NCBI GenBank assembly: GCA_003136185.1
Contig: PLDN01000131.1
Span: 1 to 41,055, forward strand
Direction: 5' to 3'
Source: Acidimicrobiaceae bacterium
GTDB lineage: Bacteria > Actinomycetota > Acidimicrobiia > Acidimicrobiales > Bog-793
Length of the DNA: 41,055 bases
This document shows, piece after piece, positions 17,556 through 26,913 of this stretch; position 1 is the first letter of the stretch, and each line of letters starts with the position of its first letter. The translations under genes were made by a program, and so were the position numbers. The notes below the pieces were generated by a model, which was given only the letters and a program-made list of their open reading frames with translations, made no database searches and was not told where the DNA came from.

Positions 17556-18248
17556 TCACCGGGAGGATCTCTTCCTTTTCGGTTGGAGGTCGCCGATACC
17601 CGCCGACGGGCACAGCCCGGCAAGGGCGCACTCGCCGCAATTCGGCCTCCGAGCGCTGCATATCTTCCGACCGTGCAAGATGAGACCCAGGCTGAGTGCG
17701 CCCCACTCCTCGGGCGGGAGCATCGAGCACAGTTCGGTCTCGATCTTGACGGGATCTGACGCGGCGGTGAGCCCGAGTCGCCGAGAGAGCCGTGTCACGT
17801 GGGTGTCCACCGGGAGGCCCGGCAGGCCGAGCGCCACTGAGCGCACGACGTTCGCCGTCTTGCGCCCGACCCCCGGCAGGGCCGTGAGTTCTTCCATCGT
17901 TGTGGGGAATACGCCCTCGTGGCGCTCGACGAGAGCCGCCGCGGCACCGAGGAGGTGCGAGGCCTTCGACCGGAAGAAACCAGTCGACTTGATCAACTCC
18001 TCGAGCTCGCCCCGGTCAGCGGCCGCCAGCGCGGCGGGATCCGGGTAGCGCTCGAACAGCTCCGGCGTGACCATGTTGACCCGTTCGTCGGTGCACTGAG
18101 CCGACAGGATCGTCGCCACGAGAAGTTGGAAGGGACCGTCGTGGCGGAGAGCGCAGAGCTCTGCCGCGCTCCCGGGATAAAGGCCGGCGAGGATCTTTGC
18201 GATCTCGCCCGAGCGGTTGGTGCGGGCGGCACGGGATTCTCGGGGCAC
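17556..18248 (-). CDS. nth: Endonuclease III (HhH-GPD, 4Fe-4S)
   Basis: LLVATILSAQCTDERVN, LTALPGVGRKTANVV, VDTHVTRLSRRLGL, C-x6-C-x2-C-x5-C cluster (CSARRPNCGECALAGLC). Confidence 0.95.
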   Translation of the reverse strand: MPRESRAARTNRSGEIAKILAGLYPGSAAELCALRHDGPFQLLVATILSAQCTDERVNMVTPELFERYPDPAALAAADRGELEELIKSTGFFRSKASHLLGAAAALVERHEGVFPTTMEELTALPGVGRKTANVVRSVALGLPGLPVDTHVTRLSRRLGLTAASDPVKIETELCSMLPPEEWGALSLGLILHGRKICSARRPNCGECALAGLCPSAGIGDLQPKRKRSSR

Positions 18249-18286
18249 GCCGGGCAGCGTACCGACAGGCCGCTAGGTTCGGTCTG

Positions 18287-19234
18287 GTGCACGACGTCGA
18301 AGTGAAGCGCCGGATGGGTGAGGCGGATATAGCGGCCCTCTCGAAGCTCATCGAGGCGGCTTCTCATGCGGACGGGCACCGCGCCCTCGGGGAGCACAAG
18401 TGGCTCGACCTCGTGCAGGGGGGGCGGGAAGGCTTCGCCGGCTTCGTCGCCACCGAGGCTACGGGCCGCCACCGGGTCATCGGGTACGCCCAAGTGAGCC
18501 GCGGAGCCGGGAGCTGGGCGGTCGAATACGTCGTCCACCCGCATTGGCGGACCGAGCCCCAGCTGAGGGGAGATCTCGTCGCCGCCGCGCTCAGGGAGAT
18601 CGCCGAGCAGGGCGGTGGCCATGTCCACGTCTGGGTCCCGAAGCCAAGCTCGGACGACGACTCGGTCGCTGAGGCGGCCGGCCTGAAGCGCGGGCGCGAC
18701 CTGTACCAGATGCGCCGGTCGCTCCCCGTCGAGGGTCTGCAGTCGACAGTCGCGACCCGCCCCTTCCGGCCGGGAGCTGACGAGGAGGCCTGGCTGGAGG
18801 TCAACAACCGGGCCTTCCACGGACATCCCGAACAGGGCTCTTGGACCCGTCGGGAGTTGGACGAACGAGAGCGTCAGCCCTGGTTCGATCCCGACGGCTT
18901 CCTGTTGGCCGAGATCGACGGGCGCCTTGCGGCGTTCTGTTGGACAAAGGTGCAGGACGACGACCACGACGGCGGGGAGGTGGGGGAGATCTACGTAATA
19001 GCTGTCAACCCTGACTTCCAGCGCCGAGGTCTCGGACGAGAGCTCGTGCTCGCCGGTCTCGAGCATCTGCACTCAGTCGGGCTCGAAAAGGCCATGCTCT
19101 ACGTCGATCGCGACAACGAGGAGGCTCGCGGGCTCTACCGGATGCTCGGGTTCCACGACGACCACCTCGACCGCGCCTACACCGGTGACATCTCACCAGC
19201 CGGCGAGCTTCACACCTCGCCCGCGAGCACATGA
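18287..19234 (+). CDS. mshD: Mycothiol synthase-like tandem GNAT acetyltransferase
   Basis: Two GNAT halves; EEAWLEVNNRAFHGHPEQGSWTRRELDERERQPWFDPDGFLLAEIDGRLAAFCWTKV...GEIYVIAVNPDFQRRGLGRELVLAGLEHLHSVGLEKAMLYVDRDNEEARGLYRMLGF is MshD-like. Start GTG 18287. Confidence 0.87.
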   Translation: MHDVEVKRRMGEADIAALSKLIEAASHADGHRALGEHKWLDLVQGGREGFAGFVATEATGRHRVIGYAQVSRGAGSWAVEYVVHPHWRTEPQLRGDLVAAALREIAEQGGGHVHVWVPKPSSDDDSVAEAAGLKRGRDLYQMRRSLPVEGLQSTVATRPFRPGADEEAWLEVNNRAFHGHPEQGSWTRRELDERERQPWFDPDGFLLAEIDGRLAAFCWTKVQDDDHDGGEVGEIYVIAVNPDFQRRGLGRELVLAGLEHLHSVGLEKAMLYVDRDNEEARGLYRMLGFHDDHLDRAYTGDISPAGELHTSPAST

Positions 19235-20322
19235 CGCTCTACGACCTGAGCCGGGCGGAGCTCTCCGAGCTCTTGGCCGGCGAGCCGGCATATCGCGCGG
19301 GCCAGTTGTGGGAAGGGCTCTATCGCGACCATCGGGAGATCGACGAGCTGACAACCTTGCCGAAGTCGCTGCGCGCACGCCTAAGCGGAGACGAACGTCT
19401 CTCGCCTGCTTGGTCGCTCGTGATCGAGTCGGCGAGCGACCGTGGAGCGACCCGTAAGTGGCTGTTCGAGGCGGGCGATGGCTCGCGCATCGAGACCGTG
19501 CTGATGCGCTACCGGGAGCGGACGACCGTCTGCGTATCGAGCCAGGCGGGTTGTGCGATGGGTTGCTCGTTCTGCGCGACCGGTCAGCTCGGCTTCGGTC
19601 GGCACCTCTCGTGCGGAGAGATCGTCGAGCAGTTCATCCGGGCGAGCCGCTGGGCAACGGCCGAAGGGTGGGGACGGATCGGGAACATGGTCCTCATGGG
19701 CATGGGAGAGCCGCTCGCCAACTACGACAACGTCTTTAGAGCGTTGCGGCGCTGCAACGATTCGGTCGGGATCGGAGCGCGCTCGATCACCGTCTCGACG
19801 GTCGGGGTCGTGCCCGGCATCGCGAAGATGGCGAGCGAGCCCTTACAGGTCAATCTCGCAGTCTCGTTGCACGCCGCCAACGACGGGCTGCGTGACCACC
19901 TCGTCCCCCTCAATCGGCGCTACCCGCTCAAGGTCCTCATGGCCGCGTGCGAGGACTACGTCGAGGTGACCCGCCGGCGCATCTCGTTCGCGTGGGCCTG
20001 CATCGGCGGTGTCAACGACCGGCCGAGCGATGCCCACGAGCTCGCGGCGCTCGCACGTCCGCTGCGGGCGCACGTCAATCTCATCCCGCTCAATCCCACG
20101 CCCGGCTACCAAGTCGCCGGGAGCACCGCCGAGACGGTCGCTTACTTCAGAGACGAGCTCCGCGACCTCGGCGTCAACGTGACCATCCGCAACACCCGAG
20201 GCCGCGACGTCGACGCCGCTTGCGGTCAGCTCGCTGCCGGAATCAGCCCTGGCGGGCTGACGCGGGGCAAGCGAAGCTCGGGAGCGCCTCGTGAGGTGGC
20301 GGTCCGGGCGCGCCTCGCGTAG
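19231..20322 (+). CDS. rlmN: 23S rRNA (adenine2503-C2)/tRNA methyltransferase RlmN (radical SAM)
   Basis: CVSSQAGCAMGCSFCATGQLGFGRHLS, NMVLMGMGEPLANYDNV, ISFAWACIGGVNDRPSDA, LIPLNPTPG. Confidence 0.95.
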   Translation: MTLYDLSRAELSELLAGEPAYRAGQLWEGLYRDHREIDELTTLPKSLRARLSGDERLSPAWSLVIESASDRGATRKWLFEAGDGSRIETVLMRYRERTTVCVSSQAGCAMGCSFCATGQLGFGRHLSCGEIVEQFIRASRWATAEGWGRIGNMVLMGMGEPLANYDNVFRALRRCNDSVGIGARSITVSTVGVVPGIAKMASEPLQVNLAVSLHAANDGLRDHLVPLNRRYPLKVLMAACEDYVEVTRRRISFAWACIGGVNDRPSDAHELAALARPLRAHVNLIPLNPTPGYQVAGSTAETVAYFRDELRDLGVNVTIRNTRGRDVDAACGQLAAGISPGGLTRGKRSSGAPREVAVRARLA

Positions 20323-20332
20323 CGTCGCTGTC

Positions 20333-20791
20333 ATGGCCACCCACTTCGACGGAATCGAGTCCATCAAGGCCAAGGTCGGTGAGCACCTCGGCTACAGCGA
20401 CTGGAACGAAGTCACTCAAGACCAGGTCAACCTCTTCGCCGACGCGACGGGGGACCACCAATGGATCCATGTCGACCCGGAACGTGCGACCAAGGAGAGC
20501 CCGTTCGGCGGCCCGATAGCGCACGGGTACCTGACGCTCTCGCTCGCCCCGGTCCTGCTCAGCCAGGTCTACTCGGTGAGTGGCGTGTCGATGGGGGTCA
20601 ACTACGGCCTCAACAAGGTGCGCTTCCCGGCGCCGGTCCCTGTCGGCAGCCGCTTGCGCCTCGGCGCCTCCCTCCTGTCGATCGAGGAGATTCCGGGCGG
20701 AGCTCAGATCGTGATGTCGATGACGTTCGAGGTGGAGGGACAGGCGAAGCCGTCGTGCGTGGCCGAGGCGGTTTACCGCTTCTACGTGTGA
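20333..20791 (+). CDS. MaoC-like (R)-specific enoyl-CoA hydratase/dehydratase
   Basis: DWNEVTQDQVNLFADATGDHQWIHVDPERATKESPFGGPIAHGYLTLSLAPVLL hot-dog hydratase motif. Confidence 0.9.
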   Translation: MATHFDGIESIKAKVGEHLGYSDWNEVTQDQVNLFADATGDHQWIHVDPERATKESPFGGPIAHGYLTLSLAPVLLSQVYSVSGVSMGVNYGLNKVRFPAPVPVGSRLRLGASLLSIEEIPGGAQIVMSMTFEVEGQAKPSCVAEAVYRFYV

Positions 20792-20801
20792 GGCCGGCCA
20801 G

Positions 20802-21425
20802 ATGAGCACGTCGCCGGAGCAAGTCGGAGCGCCTGTGCGCGCAGCCAGCCGGTCGAGGGCCACGAAGGAGACCTCGATCGACATCTCGATCGACCTGTCG
20901 CGCGCCGCGCCGCCTGTGGTCTCGACCGGCCTGCCGTTCTTCGACCACATGCTCGAGCAGCTCGGCAAGCACGGTGGGTTCGCGCTCGACATCAAGGCAA
21001 GCGGCGACCTGCACGTCGACGCGCACCACACGGTCGAAGACGTCGGGATCCTGCTCGGAGAGACGTTCGCGGGGGCGTTGGGTGACAAGGTGGGGATCCG
21101 GCGTTTCTCGTCGATGTCGCTGCCGCTCGACGAGGCCCTCGTCGAGGTCGCCCTCGACCTGTCGGGGCGGGCGTTCCTCCACTACGACGTCGAGTTCGGC
21201 CCAGAGACCGCAGCGCTCGGCAACCCGCCGTTCGAGCCCCAGCTCGCGGAGGAGTTCTGGCGCGCGTTCGCCCACTCGGCCGCCATCACCCTTCATATAT
21301 CGCTCAAGTACGGGCGCAACCCCCATCACGTCCTCGAAGCGTCCTTCAAAGGCGTCGCCCGGGCGTTGCGGGAGGCAGTGCGCATCGAGGGCACCGAGGT
21401 CCCTTCGACTAAGGGCGTGCTATGA
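20802..21425 (+). CDS. hisB: Imidazoleglycerol-phosphate dehydratase
   Basis: FFDHMLEQLGKHGGFALDIKASGDLHVDAHHTVEDVGILLGETFA; HHxxE motifs. Confidence 0.96.
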   Translation: MSTSPEQVGAPVRAASRSRATKETSIDISIDLSRAAPPVVSTGLPFFDHMLEQLGKHGGFALDIKASGDLHVDAHHTVEDVGILLGETFAGALGDKVGIRRFSSMSLPLDEALVEVALDLSGRAFLHYDVEFGPETAALGNPPFEPQLAEEFWRAFAHSAAITLHISLKYGRNPHHVLEASFKGVARALREAVRIEGTEVPSTKGVL

Positions 21426-21463
21426 CGCCCGCCTCGTGAGTACGGCGCGCGCGGGTGCCGGCA

Positions 21464-22077
21464 TGATCGCGGTTCTGGACTACGGGATAGGCAACCTGCG
21501 CTCTGCTGAGAAAGCGCTGCAGTACGTGGGAGCAGATGCTCGCCTCGTCTCCGATCCCGAACAGGCGCGGCGGGCCGATGCGGTCGTCCTGCCCGGAGTG
21601 GGCGCTTTTGGGGCATGCGCCGAAGCGCTCCGGGAGAGCGGTCTCGACGAGGTGGCGCGCGAGGCGATCGCCGAGCAACGGCCGACACTCGCTGTGTGCA
21701 TAGGGATGCAGTTGCTCTTTGACGAGTCAGAGGAGAGCCCGGGCTGTCATGGTCTCGGCATCTTGCCAGGTGTCATCCGGCGGATCCCACCTGGCGTGCG
21801 CCGGCCCCAGATGCAATGGAACCTCGTCGAACCTGTCAGCCGGGACGGGCGATCGAGCGGGCTGCTCGGCGACAAGGGGGAGTGGTTCTACTTCGTGCAC
21901 GGGTACGCCGCCGAGCTGGGCTCACCGGCCGATCTTGCCGGGACGTGTCAATACGGCGCGACACTGACTGCAGCGGTGGAACGCGGCAGCTTGTTCGCCA
22001 CTCAGTTCCACCCCGAGAAATCCGGACGGGCGGGTCTCGCACTGCTCGCCCGGTTCGCCAAGGCGTGCGGAGGCTGA
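21464..22077 (+). CDS. hisH: Imidazole glycerol phosphate synthase, glutamine amidotransferase subunit
   Basis: MIAVLDYGIGNLRSAEKAL, LPGVGAFG, LAVCIGMQLLFDESEES, WFYFVHGY, ATQFHPEKSG. Start could be GTG 21436. Confidence 0.95.
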
Positions 22078-22080
22078 AGA

Positions 22081-22847
22081 TGGATTTGTGGCCGGCGATA
22101 GACATCCGGGACGGCAAGTGCGTCCGCCTGCATCAGGGCGACTTCGAGACCGTGACCGAGTACGGCGATCCCGTCGAGGTGGCGACGCAGTACCTCGACG
22201 CGGGCGCCAAGCAACTTCACGTCGTCGATCTCGACGCCGCTCGCACGGGCGACCAGTCCAACCGGGAGACGATCCTCCGGATGGTGCGCCGCACGCAACT
22301 GATGATCCAGGTCGGGGGCGGAGTACGCGACGAGGAAAGCGCCGCCGCATTGCTCGACCATGGCGTTGCGCGTGTGGTCATCGGGACGGCCGCGGTCTCG
22401 GAGGACCAGAGCTTCCTGAGCGGGTTGATGGAGCGCTGGCCGGCCCGGATCGCGGTCGGGCTCGACTACCGGGTGGGGCGGGACGCGTACGGTGGCGTTA
22501 GGCGCGAGCTGGCGGTGCGCGGCTGGACGGAGATGAGCGGCGTCTCGATCGAGCGGGCTCTCGCGAGGCTCGCGTGGCTCCCGCTCGCGGGGGTGATCGT
22601 GACCGACATCGCGCGCGACGGGACGGGCGCCGGGCCGGACCTCGTCGAGTACGCCGAACTGCTCGACGCGACGGACCTCCCGATTATCGCGTCCGGAGGG
22701 GTCAGCTCGGCCGCCGACATCGCCCGCCTTGCGCGCCTCGCGAAGGGTGAGCGGCGGCTCTCCGGCGTGATCGTCGGAAAAGCACTGCTCTCTGGCTTGC
22801 TGACGGTGGCCGACGCCAGTCGTGCCGCCCTCGAGCTGACTCGCTAG
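22081..22847 (+). CDS. hisA: Phosphoribosylformimino-5-aminoimidazole carboxamide ribotide isomerase (HisA/PriA family)
   Basis: [86 protein letters not shown]. Confidence 0.93.
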
Positions 22848-22878
22848 CCGGCATCGGCGCAGGCGGTCGGTCACAGCG

Positions 22879-23679
22879 ATGCAGGCGGTACGGATCATCC
22901 CGTGTCTTGACGTCGATCGTGGTCGGGTCGTCAAGGGCGTCACGTACCTCGATCTGCGCGACGCGGGGGACCCGGTGGAGCTTGCCCGGCTCTACAGCGA
23001 CGCTGGAGCCGATGAGCTCGTGGTCCTCGACATCACGGCCTCTTCGGACGGCCGCGAGACCACGATCGGCGTCGTCAGCCGGGCCGCCGAGGAGGTCTTC
23101 ATCCCTCTCACGGTCGGCGGCGGCATCCGCAGTGTCGACGACGCCCGGCGCCTCTTGCGCGCAGGTGCGGACAAGGTCTCGGTCAACACGGCGGCCGTCG
23201 AGCGGCCCTCGTTGGTCGCTGAGATCGCGACGGAGTTCGGGACCCAGTGCACAGTTCTGGCTGTCGATGTGAGGAAGACCGGGGAGGCACCCGGTCGCGC
23301 TCTCGAGCAAGTAGCGGGCTCTGGCTACGAAGTCGTCACTCACGGCGGCCGGCAACCGACCGGGCTCGACGCGATCGAGTGGGTGGTGCAAGGCGTGGAG
23401 CGCGGCGCCGGCGAGCTGCTCGTCACCTCGATGGATCGAGACGGCACTGAGGCCGGCTACGACCTCGAGCTGTTGGCGCTCATCTCCGCCGCAGTCGACG
23501 TCCCGCTTATCGCCTCGGGCGGTGTCGGCACGCTTGATCACCTGGCTGCGGGCTTCCTCGAAGGGGGAGCCGACGGCTTGCTGGCGGCGTCGATCTTCCA
23601 CTTCGGGCGCTATTCGATTGCCCAAGCAAGAGAGCATCTCGCTGCCCGGGGGGTGCCGGTGAGGCCCGTCTACGCCTGA
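22879..23679 (+). CDS. hisF: Imidazole glycerol phosphate synthase cyclase subunit
   Basis: [88 protein letters not shown]. Confidence 0.96.
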   Translation: MQAVRIIPCLDVDRGRVVKGVTYLDLRDAGDPVELARLYSDAGADELVVLDITASSDGRETTIGVVSRAAEEVFIPLTVGGGIRSVDDARRLLRAGADKVSVNTAAVERPSLVAEIATEFGTQCTVLAVDVRKTGEAPGRALEQVAGSGYEVVTHGGRQPTGLDAIEWVVQGVERGAGELLVTSMDRDGTEAGYDLELLALISAAVDVPLIASGGVGTLDHLAAGFLEGGADGLLAASIFHFGRYSIAQAREHLAARGVPVRPVYA

Positions 23680-23742
23680 GCCCGCCTCTCACCGAGCTGC
23701 CGCATTGACCGGAGGATGGCCTGGCTGGGCTACCGTTCTTCG

Positions 23743-24087
23743 GTGCCCAATGAGACGCCCACCGCGGCCGCCGGTAAGAAACAACCGGTCACCATGCTCA
23801 ACGACCGCGTCCTCGTGAGCATGCCGAAATCAGAAGGCGAGCGACGCTCGCGTGCCGGGATCCTCATTCCGGCCACCGCGCAGGTCGCTCGGCGCCTCTC
23901 CTGGGCGGAGGTGGCTGCGGTCGGGCCGCACGTCCGGACGATCCACGCTGGCGACACCGTCTTGTTCAACCCCGAGGAGAGCTTCGAGGTCGATGTGAAG
24001 GGCGAGGATTTTCTGATTCTGCGCGAGCGAGACGTCCACGCGGTGGCTTCCGAACGAATCGACGGTGGCACAGGGTTGTACCTGTGA
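23743..24087 (+). CDS. GroES (Cpn10)-like protein
   Basis: [31 protein letters not shown]...[48 protein letters not shown] follows the Cpn10 fold pattern; start GTG 23743 inferred from TACCGT-6 nt-GTG. Confidence 0.8.
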   Translation: MPNETPTAAAGKKQPVTMLNDRVLVSMPKSEGERRSRAGILIPATAQVARRLSWAEVAAVGPHVRTIHAGDTVLFNPEESFEVDVKGEDFLILRERDVHAVASERIDGGTGLYL

Positions 24088-24503
24088 CTGGAGCCACGAC
24101 CTCCGAGTTCGCTCCCACCGAGATGCCGCTCGGGACGCCGGTCGCTGCCAGCCAAGCCGAGCTCGCGGCGGTCAAGTACGACGCGAACGGCCTCGTCGTC
24201 GCGATCGTGCAAGAGGCCAGTTCGAAAGATGTCCTGATGGTCGGTTGGATGGACGCCGAAGCGCTCCGGCGCACCCTCGCGACGGGCCGGACGTGGTGCT
24301 GGAGCCGAAGCCGGCAGGAGTACTGGTGCAAGGGGGAGACCTCAGGCGACCGCCAGTTCGTGCACGAGGTCCGCTACGACTGCGACGCCGACGCGCTCCT
24401 CGTGATCGTCGACCAGCAAGGCGGCGGGGCCTGCCATACGGGGGAGCACTCGTGTTTCTACCGGGCCTTCGGTCGCGGCGACGCGCTCTCGCAGGGAGCC
24501 TGA
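24084..24503 (+). CDS. hisI: Phosphoribosyl-AMP cyclohydrolase
   Basis: [98 protein letters not shown]. Confidence 0.96.
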   Translation: MTGATTSEFAPTEMPLGTPVAASQAELAAVKYDANGLVVAIVQEASSKDVLMVGWMDAEALRRTLATGRTWCWSRSRQEYWCKGETSGDRQFVHEVRYDCDADALLVIVDQQGGGACHTGEHSCFYRAFGRGDALSQGA

Positions 24504-24504
24504 G

Positions 24505-26055
24505 CTGGCCGCCGCTGGGCGGGAGGGTGTCAGACCCGACTTCTCGGAGTTCGAGGCCCTCGCGGGGAAGCACCGCGTGGTACCGGTCTGGCGCGAGCTC
24601 GTTGCGGACACGCTCACCCCGGTCGGAGCGTTCCGGTCCGTAGTCGGCGACGGCCCTGGCTTCCTCCTCGAGAGCGTGGAGCACGGGGAGCGATGGAGCA
24701 GGTTCTCGTTTCTCGGGCGATCGCCGCTCGCGACGCTTGTATCGCGGTCGGAGCACGTGACCGTCACCGGCGACCTCCCGCTCTCGATCCCGCTCGACGA
24801 GGGGATTCTCGAGGCCCTCAGCTCGCTCGTCTCCCAGTTGCATTCGCCGCAGTTCGAGGAGCTGCCGCCGCTGCACTCGGGGATCGTCGGCTACCTCGGA
24901 TACGACGTCGTGCGCGAGATCGAGCGGCTCGGAGCACCCCCTCCCGATGACCTCGGGCTGCCGGACGCCGTCATGGCAGTCATCGGTGAGCTGGCGGCGT
25001 TCGACCACTGGCGTCAACGAGTCACGCTGATCGACAACGTCGTCCTGCCGCGAGCCGGAACGCCGGTAGACCTGGCCGCGCTCTACGAACGGGCGGTTGG
25101 CAGGCTCGACCGGCTGAAGAGCGACCTGGAGAACCCCCTCCCCGAGCCGCTCGTCCCGCCGCCCGTCCGAGGTGAGAGCCTGCCGGAAGACGCAATCCAC
25201 CGCGTCGTTCCGGCGGAAGACTTCCACCGTGCAGTCGAGGTGGCGAAGGAGCACATCCGGGACGGAGATGCGTTCCAGATCGTGCTCTCGCAGCGCTTCG
25301 ATCTCGACCTGCAGTGCGAGCCCTTTGACGTCTACCGGGTCCTTCGCCAGGTCAACCCGAGCCCGTACATGTTCTTCCTGCGCCAGGCGGGAGTGTCCGT
25401 CGTCGGCGCCTCGCCCGAGCCCATGGTCCAGCTCTTCGACGGCCGGGTTGTCATCCGACCGATCGCCGGCACTCGGCCCCGAGGTGCGACCGAGCCGGAG
25501 GACCGTCGGCTCGAAGCGGAGCTGATCGAGCACCCGAAAGAGCTCGCGGAACATGTCATGCTCGTCGATCTCGCTCGCAACGACATCGGCCGCGTCGTCG
25601 CCTTTCACACCGAGCAAGTCGACGAATTGATGACGGTCGAGCGCTACAGCCACGTCATGCACCTGACGTCGCAGGTCTCGGGTCAGATCGTCGAAGGAAA
25701 GGGCCCGATCGAGCTCTTGCGGGCCACGTTGCCAGCCGGCACCGTCTCGGGCGCACCTAAGGTCCGGGCGATGCAGATCATCGACGACCTCGAGCCGACC
25801 AAACGCGGCCCGTACGCCGGAACGGTCGGATACATCGACTTCTCGGGCAACCTCGATACCGCTATCGCGATCCGCACCATGGTGGCGCTCGACGACGGGA
25901 GGGCGTCGGTGCAGGCCGGCGCCGGCATCGTCGCTGATAGCGACCCCCTCGCCGAGGACGCGGAGTGCGCCGCCAAGGCGGCTGCCGTCTTCGCGGCGGT
26001 TGCAGGGGCAAGGAAGCTTGCGGCGGGTCGCGTTGTTGTCAGAGGGGATGGCTGA
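24505..26055 (+). CDS. trpE: Anthranilate synthase component I; proposed CTG start at 24505
   Basis: FLLES, FDGRVVIRPIAGTRPRGATEPEDRRLEAELIEHPKELAEHVMLVDLARNDIGRV, GTVSGAPKVRAMQIIDDLEPTKRGPYAGTVGYIDF. The conserved N-terminal segment PDFSEFEALAGKHRVVPVWREL begins upstream of the ORF-track GTG 24577. Confidence 0.93.
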   Translation: MAAAGREGVRPDFSEFEALAGKHRVVPVWRELVADTLTPVGAFRSVVGDGPGFLLESVEHGERWSRFSFLGRSPLATLVSRSEHVTVTGDLPLSIPLDEGILEALSSLVSQLHSPQFEELPPLHSGIVGYLGYDVVREIERLGAPPPDDLGLPDAVMAVIGELAAFDHWRQRVTLIDNVVLPRAGTPVDLAALYERAVGRLDRLKSDLENPLPEPLVPPPVRGESLPEDAIHRVVPAEDFHRAVEVAKEHIRDGDAFQIVLSQRFDLDLQCEPFDVYRVLRQVNPSPYMFFLRQAGVSVVGASPEPMVQLFDGRVVIRPIAGTRPRGATEPEDRRLEAELIEHPKELAEHVMLVDLARNDIGRVVAFHTEQVDELMTVERYSHVMHLTSQVSGQIVEGKGPIELLRATLPAGTVSGAPKVRAMQIIDDLEPTKRGPYAGTVGYIDFSGNLDTAIAIRTMVALDDGRASVQAGAGIVADSDPLAEDAECAAKAAAVFAAVAGARKLAAGRVVVRGDG

Positions 26056-26905
26056 CGCTCCAGTGTTCACCCGGAGGGCGCACCGCGACGGCATTGTTGT
26101 CGAGGGCCCCGACGCGCGCTCGTGGCTGCAAGGACAGATCACGCAGGACATCGAGACGCTCGCCGACGGCGAGAGCCGCCTGACGCTCGTGCTCTCGCCG
26201 CAGGGAAAGGTGGAGTCGTACTGTCGCGTGACGTCTCTCGGGGACGAGGCCTTGCTCCTCGACACCGAGACTGGCTTTGGCTCCGCCCTCGCCGAGCGGC
26301 TACGCCGCTTCAAGCTGCGGGTGAAAGTGTCGCTCGAGGAGGTGGCTGTCGTATGCGACGAGCTGGCCGGAGAGGGCTTCGAGTCGTTCGGGCCGCCCGA
26401 GATCGTGAGTGTCGATCAGGCAGGGATCGATCTGACGCCTCCGACAGAAGACGAGAGGTTCGAGGTGGCGCGTATCCTTGCTGGCGTGCCACGCCTCGGC
26501 CGTGAGCTCACCGAGAGGACCATCCCACAGGAGGCCGGCAACGAGCTGATCGACCGGACGGTGTCGTTCACGAAGGGCTGTTACACCGGGCAGGAGCTCG
26601 TCGCACGGCTGGACTCGCGCGGCTCCAACGTGCCGCGGCGGATCCAGCTCGTCCGGGGCACCGGCACCGTCGCTCGTAACGGTGTAGCCGGAGGGCTTGC
26701 GGTAGGCGACCTCATTGAAGTCGACGGGAAGGACGCAGGCCAGCTCACGAGCGTGGCTTTCGACAGCGACGGTGAAAGCTTCGTGGGCCTCGGGCTCGTG
26801 AGGCGTGCCGCCCTGTCCGATCACCCGGTCGACGCGGTCGTCATCGACAGAGACGGGAACAGGTTGCCGGCGACCATCTCGCCTCCGGCGGCCCAACAAG
26901 GCTAG
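26048..26905 (+). CDS. ygfZ: YgfZ/GcvT-family tRNA-modifying / Fe-S maintenance protein
   Basis: VEGPDARSWLQGQITQDIETL, LSPQGKVESYCRV, KGCYTGQELVARLDSRG signature; ATGGCTGA overlap with the trpE stop. Confidence 0.9.
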   Translation: MADAPVFTRRAHRDGIVVEGPDARSWLQGQITQDIETLADGESRLTLVLSPQGKVESYCRVTSLGDEALLLDTETGFGSALAERLRRFKLRVKVSLEEVAVVCDELAGEGFESFGPPEIVSVDQAGIDLTPPTEDERFEVARILAGVPRLGRELTERTIPQEAGNELIDRTVSFTKGCYTGQELVARLDSRGSNVPRRIQLVRGTGTVARNGVAGGLAVGDLIEVDGKDAGQLTSVAFDSDGESFVGLGLVRRAALSDHPVDAVVIDRDGNRLPATISPPAAQQG

Positions 26906-26913
26906 GGGAGCTC

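Noticed and set aside
17993-19072. 359-aa minus-strand ORF over mshD/nth
   Set aside because: Shadow of mshD with no coherent domain; overlaps real genes on both sides.
24172-26313. 713-aa minus-strand ORF antisense to hisI-trpE-ygfZ
   Set aside because: High-GC shadow ORF; opposite strand encodes unmistakable TrpE and HisI, and the translation has no recognisable domain.
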